A stretch of DNA of 10,244 bases from Candidatus Shapirobacteria bacterium CG2_30_35_20. GTDB taxonomy: Bacteria; Patescibacteriota; Microgenomatia; UBA12405. The notes under the pieces are model-generated. The model saw nothing but the letters and a program-made list of their open reading frames with translations. It made no database searches and had not been told where the DNA came from. Below are positions 4,989 to 10,244 of this stretch, in pieces; position 1 is the first letter of the stretch; each line of letters starts with the position of its first letter. The translations under genes and the position numbers were made by a program. Location of the stretch: positions 1-10,244 of the forward strand of contig MNZO01000047.1 of assembly GCA_001873665.1 (NCBI GenBank), written 5' to 3'.

Positions 4989-6163
4989 TTAGTATTAGTA
5001 TTAATCCAAATTTCGAGAAAGACGATGTAGATTTAATTAGAGGTGGTAGTAAAAGTGGTGTGGAGAGTTTAGAAAAAAAGATTGAAAAATATTTTTTGGG
5101 GGGAAAGGTGGTAATAGTAGAAAAAGGGCGAGATGGGATGCAATTGTTGATTAAGGCACTTGACTTAAAGTCTGACGATGAGGTATTAGTACAGGCGTTT
5201 ACTTGTTCGGTGGTACCGATGGCAATAATGACAGTGGGAGCAAAAGTAGTTTATGTAGATATTGATGATAATTACAATATGGATTTAGTTGATTTGAAGA
5301 AAAAAATAACAAGTAAAACCAAATTGGTGGTGGTGCAACATACTTTTGGAATGCCAGTAAAGATGGATGAGCTGAGAGAAGTCGTGGGGGAGAAAATTAA
5401 GATAATTGAGGATTTAGCGCATGGTTTGGGGAATGAATATAAAGAGAAGAAACTGGGAACATGGGGCGAGGCAGCTATTTTAAGTTTTGGTCGAGATAAG
5501 GTAATTTCGGGGGTGTGGGGTGGAGCAGTGTTGGCAAATGAAAACGTAATTAAAAAAATAAAGAAGATGACAGAAAATTTATCTGTTAGAGATAAGATTT
5601 GGGTTAAAGGGCAAGTAGATTACGTTTTATTGATGGAGTTGGTGATGAAATATTATAGCTTTGGTATCGGTAAATTGATGCATTGGTGGGCTAAAAAAAA
5701 TAATTGGTTTGACCAACCTTTGAGTAAAATGGAAAAAAATGGAAAATCAGAAAAAATATATAAGAATTTACCTGATGAATTGGTGTGTATTATTGATCAT
5801 CAATGGAACAAATTGAACAAATATATTGAAAGGAGAAAAATTATTGCCAAAAAATATGCCGACGCTTTGGGTGAAGAATACAATGATAATTGTAGTTATT
5901 TAAGATATTCGGTTGAGGTGTATAACCCAAATAGTTTACGAGAATTTGCAGCTTCAAAAAATATATTTTTAGGTGATTGGTATAATCAGGTAATCTCTCC
6001 AAAGTCGATTGATCCTAAAATTTTTGGATATAAGTGGGGAAGTTGTCCGGTGGCAGAAAAAACTAGTCAGCGAATTGTTAATTTGCCAACCAACCCCAGA
6101 TTATCAAATCAAGAAATTGACAGAGTTATCAGTATAATCAAAGAATGGAAATCAAAGAAATAA
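4985..6163 (+). CDS. DegT/DnrJ/EryC1/StrS-type PLP-dependent enzyme
   Basis: A 392-residue fold-type I PLP enzyme of the sugar aminotransferase group. The start MISISINPN is typical, followed by a nucleotide-sugar-enzyme-like stretch VEKGRDGMQLLIKAL that holds the phosphate-binding region. VDIDDNYNMD and QHTFGMPVKMDEL follow. IEDLAHGLG contains D143, which would pair with the PLP ring nitrogen, and SFGRDKVISG contains K172, the lysine that would hold PLP. The family transfers an amino group, usually from glutamate, onto a keto-sugar nucleotide; some members are dehydratases, but these lack the lysine. Its neighbours are peptide ligases and not sugar genes, so the acceptor may be an unusual one. 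It overlaps the Mur ligase gene by 4 bp and the FemAB gene by 19 bp. No ribosome binding site is evident, consistent with coupled translation. Confidence 0.85.
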   Translation: MISISINPNFEKDDVDLIRGGSKSGVESLEKKIEKYFLGGKVVIVEKGRDGMQLLIKALDLKSDDEVLVQAFTCSVVPMAIMTVGAKVVYVDIDDNYNMDLVDLKKKITSKTKLVVVQHTFGMPVKMDELREVVGEKIKIIEDLAHGLGNEYKEKKLGTWGEAAILSFGRDKVISGVWGGAVLANENVIKKIKKMTENLSVRDKIWVKGQVDYVLLMELVMKYYSFGIGKLMHWWAKKNNWFDQPLSKMEKNGKSEKIYKNLPDELVCIIDHQWNKLNKYIERRKIIAKKYADALGEEYNDNCSYLRYSVEVYNPNSLREFAASKNIFLGDWYNQVISPKSIDPKIFGYKWGSCPVAEKTSQRIVNLPTNPRLSNQEIDRVISIIKEWKSKK

Positions 6164-7155
6164 TTGATAAAAAAACTTGGAATAATTATTTGATTGATTT
6201 CGACGACTACACTTTTTTACAATCATGGCAATGGGGAGAAATAAATTCTAATAAGGAAAAAGTTTTCCGGTGGGTGGCCATAGATGGTGGTGTAGTGGGA
6301 ATAGTACAAGCTTTTACAATCTCAGCAAAACGGGGAAAAATGTTGTTTGTGCCACATGGACCTTTAGTAAAAAGTGATAAGGCTTGGGAAGAATTAATTT
6401 TGGTATTAAAAAATAAGGCAGTGGAAACGAATTGTGTTTGTTTGAGAATTTCTCCATGGGAGTTGAGAGAAGAAAAAAATATTAAAAAATATATAGGTGG
6501 TGGGTTTGTGGAGTCGGGAGTGATTATGCATGCCGAAGATACGTGGATTGTAGATTTAACAGGGAATGAAGAAGAGGTAATGCAAAGGATGCGTAAAACA
6601 ACGAGAAATTTAGTTAGGAGAGGAATGAGGGAGAATATTGAAATAAATCAAAGTTTAAATATTGTCGATGCGGGTTACTTATATGATTTACAAATGGAGG
6701 TAGTTAAACGAAATAATTTTGTACCTTTTTCAAAAGCTTATTTAAAAAAAGAGCTAGAAATTTTATGTCAAGATGATATGGCAAAGTTATTTTTAGGTAA
6801 GGGTGAAGGTGGGATAATGGGGGCGGCTTTAATTGTATTTTTAGGTAAATATGCTTTTTATTACCAAAGTGGCTCTCGAGAATCAAAACAACCAATTAAC
6901 TATTTATTGCAATGGAAAGTGATTAAAGAGGCTAGGCGTCGAGGATGTGAAAAGTATAATATGTGGGGAGTAGCGCCAGAGGGAGCGAAAAATCATCCAT
7001 GGCAAGGTTTAACGATGTTTAAAATGGGTTTTGGTGGTGAAATGAAGCAATATATGAAATCAATGGATTATCCTATAAATCGATGGAAATATTTTAAGCT
7101 TCGATTGATGGAAAAAATCCCAAAGACATGGAGGAGTCGATTGACAAGAAGGTAG
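6145..7155 (+). CDS. FemAB/FemX-type aminoacyl ligase (GNAT fold)
   Basis: A 336-residue protein with the two-GNAT-domain FemABX layout. FLQSWQWGE (24-32) is the characteristic N-terminal motif; FVPHGPL (68-74) marks the first acyl-binding region. RMRKTTRNLVRRG (148-160) is the conserved basic stretch between the domains. FYYQSGSRES (238-247) and YLLQWKVIKEARRRGCEKYNMWG form the core of the second domain. Known for the family: FemX/FemA/FemB add amino acids from aminoacyl-tRNA to the stem peptide of lipid-linked peptidoglycan precursors, at the inner membrane face. No long coiled-coil arm of the FemA kind is apparent, so it resembles the shorter FemX-like members. Its start lies inside the end of the PLP gene (19-bp overlap), linking its expression to that enzyme. 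The amino acid added cannot be predicted. Confidence 0.86.
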   Translation: MEIKEIIDKKTWNNYLIDFDDYTFLQSWQWGEINSNKEKVFRWVAIDGGVVGIVQAFTISAKRGKMLFVPHGPLVKSDKAWEELILVLKNKAVETNCVCLRISPWELREEKNIKKYIGGGFVESGVIMHAEDTWIVDLTGNEEEVMQRMRKTTRNLVRRGMRENIEINQSLNIVDAGYLYDLQMEVVKRNNFVPFSKAYLKKELEILCQDDMAKLFLGKGEGGIMGAALIVFLGKYAFYYQSGSRESKQPINYLLQWKVIKEARRRGCEKYNMWGVAPEGAKNHPWQGLTMFKMGFGGEMKQYMKSMDYPINRWKYFKLRLMEKIPKTWRSRLTRR

Positions 7156-7179
7156 TTAAAGTATATATTTAGCGAAATA

Positions 7180-8241
7180 ATGAAAAGTAGTAATAATTAC
7201 TTACCGATTGCTTTGAGTTATGTGGGTGCTTTTGTAGGAGCAGGATTTATTTCTGGACAAGAATTGTCTCAGTTTGTGTTGAAGTTTGGATTAAGTGGTT
7301 GGTTGGTGTGGTTAATGGTAACTATAACTATTTCTGTAGCTGGTGGGTTTTTTCTATCTTGGTTATCAAGGAAAAAATATCAATCTTTTGATCAGTTGGT
7401 TATCGATAATTTTTCTAAATCTGGAGTATGGTTTGTAAACTTGGTAATAAATGGATATTTGTTGGGCGGGTTAATTATTATGGTTTCAGGATCATCGACT
7501 CTGTTACATCAAGTCAGTAACCTACCTATGTGGCTCTCGGTAGTAGTAATTGGATCTTTAATTACACTTGTCGTGTTTGGAGAAGCTGAAAGGGTATTAA
7601 AAGTAAATACTATTTTAGTTCCAATCTTAATGGTTATTACTCTTATTGTCTCATTCTTAATAATAAAAGATAATCTTCTCAAGTTTAATTTATTCCAAAC
7701 AATTTCCATAAAAAATCCTTCACCATTATTAATATCTCCAATAATTTCATACTTACTATATATTGGATATAACGCAATTGGAGCCATGGTTGCTCTATTA
7801 AATATTGCCTCTGAAACTGACTCAAAAAATGGATTTAAAGGTGGTTTAATCGGTGGGTTGATTATCTCCGTTTTAGGAACAATGATTTTATTGGCGATGT
7901 GGTTGACTTATCCTAGTTGGAGTAATTTTGACTTGCCATTTACTGAAATCGTAAAAAATAACAATAATTTGATGTATCTTGCTTTCGTCCCTTCAATATT
8001 AATTGCCATGTTTACAGTGGCTGTAGCCTACGCTTTGGGAATGACTAAGTTTTTGGTAAAAAAACTTGGGACTAAAATTAAACCAACATGTTTGGTCATG
8101 ATGATAATAGTTTCTCCGACAGCAATTTTAGGGTTTTCAAAATTATTGGGGATAATTTATCCGTTTTTTGGAATTATGGCAACATTAATAGTTATTTATT
8201 TATTATTATTATTTGGAGTCAATAAATTAAAAAAAATATGA
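7180..8241 (+). CDS. YkvI-like LeuT-fold membrane transporter
   Basis: A 353-residue integral membrane protein with about ten hydrophobic segments spread evenly from residue 9 to 348. The opening GAFVGAGFISGQE (16-28) is the hallmark of the YkvI family, a branch of the amino acid-polyamine-organocation superfamily; the broken first helix with this Gly-rich motif is where LeuT-fold carriers bind substrate and sodium. The family is usually annotated as a membrane protein of unknown substrate. It starts 24 bp after the FemAB gene with no Shine-Dalgarno. The stop overlaps the next start as ATGA. Placed after a Mur ligase, an aminotransferase-type enzyme and a FemAB ligase, it may move an amino acid used or released by that pathway; this is inference from position. 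Confidence 0.82.
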   Translation: MKSSNNYLPIALSYVGAFVGAGFISGQELSQFVLKFGLSGWLVWLMVTITISVAGGFFLSWLSRKKYQSFDQLVIDNFSKSGVWFVNLVINGYLLGGLIIMVSGSSTLLHQVSNLPMWLSVVVIGSLITLVVFGEAERVLKVNTILVPILMVITLIVSFLIIKDNLLKFNLFQTISIKNPSPLLISPIISYLLYIGYNAIGAMVALLNIASETDSKNGFKGGLIGGLIISVLGTMILLAMWLTYPSWSNFDLPFTEIVKNNNNLMYLAFVPSILIAMFTVAVAYALGMTKFLVKKLGTKIKPTCLVMMIIVSPTAILGFSKLLGIIYPFFGIMATLIVIYLLLLFGVNKLKKI

Positions 8242-8513
8242 TAAATATACGAAAAAGAGAGGGTGCTGTTTTTTCTGATGTTATTAGAATGCCGTTTGAT
8301 GGTCATGAAACTCAACTAACGGTAAGAGGTGATTTAAAGCACGCTGTTGTTAATTTGCCAGACGAAGGAACGATTGAGGGAACAATAGCCATAGTACCAA
8401 TAAGCGTTGAAGGTAATATGCCAGCACGAACATATGTATTTAAAGCCAACGACGGACATGAATACCCATTTGGAGAAGAAATATTATCGGCTGGGAGTGA
8501 AATAAGGCGATAA
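8238..8513 (+). CDS. 91-aa protein of unknown function
   Basis: I do not recognise this protein. It is soluble-looking, mixed charge (MINIRKREG start, EIRR end), with no signal peptide, transmembrane segment or cysteine. The sequence alternates short hydrophobic and polar runs (TQLTVRGDLKHAVVNL, GTIAIVPISVEG, RTYVFKANDGHEYPFG), which suggests a small beta-rich fold. It overlaps the transporter stop by 4 bp (ATGA), and this is the main support for it being a real gene of the operon. The IS begins 90 bp after its stop, so the operon may have continued before the insertion. Confidence 0.65.
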   Translation: MINIRKREGAVFSDVIRMPFDGHETQLTVRGDLKHAVVNLPDEGTIEGTIAIVPISVEGNMPARTYVFKANDGHEYPFGEEILSAGSEIRR

Positions 8514-8603
8514 AATTATTGTTCTTGATACCTCCCTGCTACAGTAAACCAGTACTATAGAAACATAATTCCTAAAAAACTATAATACTAAATATTATTT
8601 TTC

Positions 8604-8618
8604 TCCTAACTTCTATCA
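8604..8618 (+). repeat. Left terminal inverted repeat of the IS
   Basis: TCCTAACTTCTATCA, exact reverse complement of 10185-10199. Complementarity stops immediately on both sides. Confidence 0.75.
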
Positions 8619-8659
8619 GCCCTCAATAAATTCCAATTTTTAGCTTCAAAATCTTCTTT

Positions 8660-8672
8660 CTTGGGTACTAAA
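8660..8672 (+). repeat. 13-bp direct repeat shared by both IS ends, left copy
   Basis: CTTGGGTACTAAA occurs here and at 10172-10184, where it encodes the last residues LGY and the stop of the transposase. The left copy lies in the leader, 27 bp before the transposase ATG. In the same frame it reads KIFFLGY-stop against KIYRLGY-stop at the real C-terminus, so it may be the remnant of a previous copy's tail, or a subterminal transposase-binding site. Confidence 0.5.
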
Positions 8673-8698
8673 GTAAAATGAGAGATAATTGTGGATAA

Positions 8699-10183
8699 AT
8701 GCGAATACGAATTATTAACACCAGCTCTCATAAACAGGCAATCCAAGTAGTCTCTAAATATAGGGGTAATTTCAAACTCCACAAACATTTCGGAACTTTT
8801 AATACTGACATTAAAAAACAAGAATTACTGAAACTTGCCAAAGAATACATTCAAGAATGTACCCATCAAACAGACATGTTTTCCAATGTTTCACCAAATT
8901 GGAAACTTGATGAAGTTGAGATTATCAATAGTCAACCATTGTATTTATACAAGTTACTAACCCAAGTTTATGATTCACTCGGATTTGGCGGTGATCCATT
9001 AATTCGGGATTTAGTGGTGGCTCGGGTTTACCAACCCGCTTCAAAGCGAGAAACAAATCAAATATTAACTGATGTTTTTTCTCGTCCCTATTCACTTCAA
9101 ACTATTTATAGACATCTCAAATCATCCCTGTCCAAAGGTTTAAAAGATGATTACCAACAGTCATTAATTAATTATGCAAAAACAGAATTGCACGATACCC
9201 TTCGTCTAGTTTTTTATGATGTCACCACCCTAGCATTTGCGTCTCAAACGAAAACAACTCTCAAAGATTTTGGATATTCAAAAGACCACCGATCTCAAGA
9301 TACCCAAATCGTTTTAGGTCTCGTTGTCAACCAACAGGGTTTCCCGCTCTACTTTGATGTTTTCTCAGGAAACACATTTGAGGGTGGAACCTTCATTGGC
9401 GTTGTTTTAGGAGTTCAGAAACTACTTAATAATACTGATTTAGTAGTGGTCGCTGACGCTGGCATGCTTTCTGTAAAAAACATGGATGAATTAAATGAGG
9501 CAAAAATTCAATTTGTAGTTGGTGCCCGAATTTCATCGCTATCAATTGAAATGACAAATAAAATTGTAAAAGATCTTGATAAAAAAGATAAGGCTGATAC
9601 AGAGGTAGAATATAAGGGGTATAGACTTTTGACTGATTATTCAATCAAAAGGGCTAGTAAAGATATTCATGATTTGAATAAACAATGGGAAAAAGCAAAA
9701 GCAAGTATTATTAAACCAGATAATATTACTCGAAAATACCGCTTTATCACTGGTTCAAAAAAAACTAATTACTCTCTAAACACTTCATTAAAAGAAAAAG
9801 CTGAAAATATTGCTGGGATTAAGGGATACTTAACAAATACAAAATTAAGTGCCTCTATGATTACTGAGAAATATCATGATTTATGGAAAGTTGAAAAAGC
9901 TTTTCGAATAACTAAAAGTGATTTGGAAGCCAGACCAATTTTTCTTCGACTAGATGAAACCATCAAAGCTCATGTCACCATAATTTTTGCTAGTTTAGCC
10001 ATATCAAAAATACTTGAAATCCAAACTGGCGAAAGTATCCATCAAATAATAAAAACTATCAGCCGAATATTTACTCACACAATTCAAAACAAAAATACAA
10101 AACAAACGACAATTCTAGAAACCAAACTACCAAAATCAGAGATTTGTGGAAAACTAAACAAGATTTACCGACTTGGGTACTAA
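8699..10183 (+). CDS. IS1634/IS4-type DDE transposase
   Basis: A 494-residue, apparently intact transposase that cuts and pastes the surrounding element. The catalytic triad is visible: D174 in VFYDVTTLAF, D253 in VVVADAGMLS and E399 in WKVEKAFRITKSDLEARPIF, where the order Y-x-x-x-W-x-x-E-x-x-F-R matches the C-terminal catalytic block of IS4-superfamily enzymes. The beta-strand insertion typical of IS1634 would lie between D253 and E399, which are 146 residues apart. The C-terminal AHVTIIFASLAISKILE helix also matches IS1634 members. It starts 80 bp inside the left inverted repeat and ends directly before the right one. Base use is more C-rich than the operon next to it, consistent with a separate origin. 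No frameshift or internal stop is seen, so the element may still be mobile. Confidence 0.88.
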   Translation: MRIRIINTSSHKQAIQVVSKYRGNFKLHKHFGTFNTDIKKQELLKLAKEYIQECTHQTDMFSNVSPNWKLDEVEIINSQPLYLYKLLTQVYDSLGFGGDPLIRDLVVARVYQPASKRETNQILTDVFSRPYSLQTIYRHLKSSLSKGLKDDYQQSLINYAKTELHDTLRLVFYDVTTLAFASQTKTTLKDFGYSKDHRSQDTQIVLGLVVNQQGFPLYFDVFSGNTFEGGTFIGVVLGVQKLLNNTDLVVVADAGMLSVKNMDELNEAKIQFVVGARISSLSIEMTNKIVKDLDKKDKADTEVEYKGYRLLTDYSIKRASKDIHDLNKQWEKAKASIIKPDNITRKYRFITGSKKTNYSLNTSLKEKAENIAGIKGYLTNTKLSASMITEKYHDLWKVEKAFRITKSDLEARPIFLRLDETIKAHVTIIFASLAISKILEIQTGESIHQIIKTISRIFTHTIQNKNTKQTTILETKLPKSEICGKLNKIYRLGY

Positions 10184-10184
10184 A
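10172..10184 (+). repeat. 13-bp direct repeat shared by both IS ends, right copy
   Basis: CTTGGGTACTAAA, identical to 8660-8672; it includes the transposase stop codon and directly adjoins the right inverted repeat. Confidence 0.5.
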
Positions 10185-10199
10185 TGATAGAAGTTAGGA
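10185..10199 (-). repeat. Right terminal inverted repeat of the IS
   Basis: TGATAGAAGTTAGGA, exact reverse complement of 8604-8618. Confidence 0.75.
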
Positions 10200-10244
10200 A
10201 TTACAACACACCAGCCGAAATTTACTTTGGCAAAAAAACATTAA
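10196..10244 (+). pseudogene. Possible C-terminal fragment of a second, integrase-type transposase
   Basis: One plus-strand frame reads RNYNTPAEIYFGKKTL and stays open to the window edge. The YNTPAE-x-YFG pattern resembles the C-terminal end of IS3/IS481-type rve-domain transposases, where TPAE-type motifs follow the last catalytic helix. The frame has no upstream coding part: a stop lies at 10181-10183 and the IS occupies the space before it. If real, it is a truncated relic into which or beside which the IS inserted. No matching N-terminal part is found left of the IS at 8514-8603. With only 16 residues the call is weak. Confidence 0.35.

Larger units (their letters stand above)
8604..10199 (+). 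mobile_element. Insertion sequence of the IS1634/IS4 type, 1596 bp
   Basis: Perfect 15-bp inverted repeats, TCCTAACTTCTATCA at 8604-8618 and its complement at 10185-10199, enclose a single full-length DDE transposase gene. The length fits the family. No convincing target-site duplication is visible beside the repeats, so the precise ends could be off by a few bases, or the flanks may have rearranged since insertion. The transposase stop codon sits one base before the right repeat. Confidence 0.75.

Noticed and set aside
7620..7740. Local C-rich, G-poor stretch inside the transporter gene as a recombination mosaic
   Set aside because: The bias returns to G-rich within about 100 bases and the protein is continuous; amino-acid composition of membrane helices explains it.
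8514..8603. Terminator or further gene after the 91-aa gene
   Set aside because: Only a 4-bp AGTA/TACT match and no open frame of note; nothing supportable in these 90 bases.
8606..8821. Minus-strand 71-codon frame across the IS left end
   Set aside because: It runs through the terminal repeat and antisense to the transposase N-terminus, with no family resemblance.

Overview
The window is AT-rich bacterial DNA. Inference: it comes from a member of the Candidate Phyla Radiation (Patescibacteria), perhaps a Microgenomates-type lineage. The reasons are the gene set (secreted Hint protein, membrane-anchored Mur ligase, DegT-like PLP enzyme, FemAB ligase), tightly overlapping genes, almost no Shine-Dalgarno sequences, and widespread small palindromic repeats. 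TGA is used as a stop (for example in the ATGA overlap at 4985-4988), which argues against the UGA-recoding lineages (Gracilibacteria/SR1). The taxonomic call rests on pattern recognition, not on a marker gene.

Left part (1 to about 2,900). A minus-strand gene running off the left edge encodes a secreted, Cys-rich protein with the first half of a Hint (hedgehog/intein) domain. It sits behind a consensus sigma-70 promoter and carries an in-frame insertion made of a 14-nt-period repeat. The next 300 bases hold no gene but contain two palindromic intergenic repeats. A plus-strand gene then fuses a guanylate-kinase-like P-loop domain to a phosphomannose-isomerase-type cupin. Its 3' end overlaps by 101 bp the 3' end of a convergent minus-strand Nudix hydrolase. 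Upstream of the Nudix gene, overlapping it by 4 bp, is a decayed remnant of a GH99/WbsX-like polysaccharide enzyme. This segment looks like the leftover end of a surface-polysaccharide locus.

Middle part (2,963-8,513). A compact six-gene plus-strand operon runs: alpha/beta hydrolase, membrane-anchored MurF-like ligase, DegT/DnrJ-type PLP enzyme, FemAB-type aminoacyl ligase, YkvI-like LeuT-fold transporter, and a 91-aa protein of unknown function. Genes abut, overlap by 4-19 bp or lie 24 bp apart. Inference: they form a cell-envelope module that builds or modifies the peptide part of peptidoglycan or a related amino-acid-bearing polymer, with the transporter supplying or exporting an amino compound.

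Right part (8,604-10,244). A complete IS1634/IS4-type insertion sequence of about 1.6 kb, with 15-bp perfect terminal inverted repeats, lies directly after the operon. The last 60 bases beyond it read like the C-terminal end of a second, unrelated integrase-type transposase.

The coding-strand base bias differs sharply between segments. The operon is G-rich and C-poor on the plus strand, while the left segment and the IS are C-rich on the plus strand. The switch near 2,870 coincides with the end of the pseudogene and with a short repeat also found near 671. This suggests the window is a mosaic with a rearrangement junction there.
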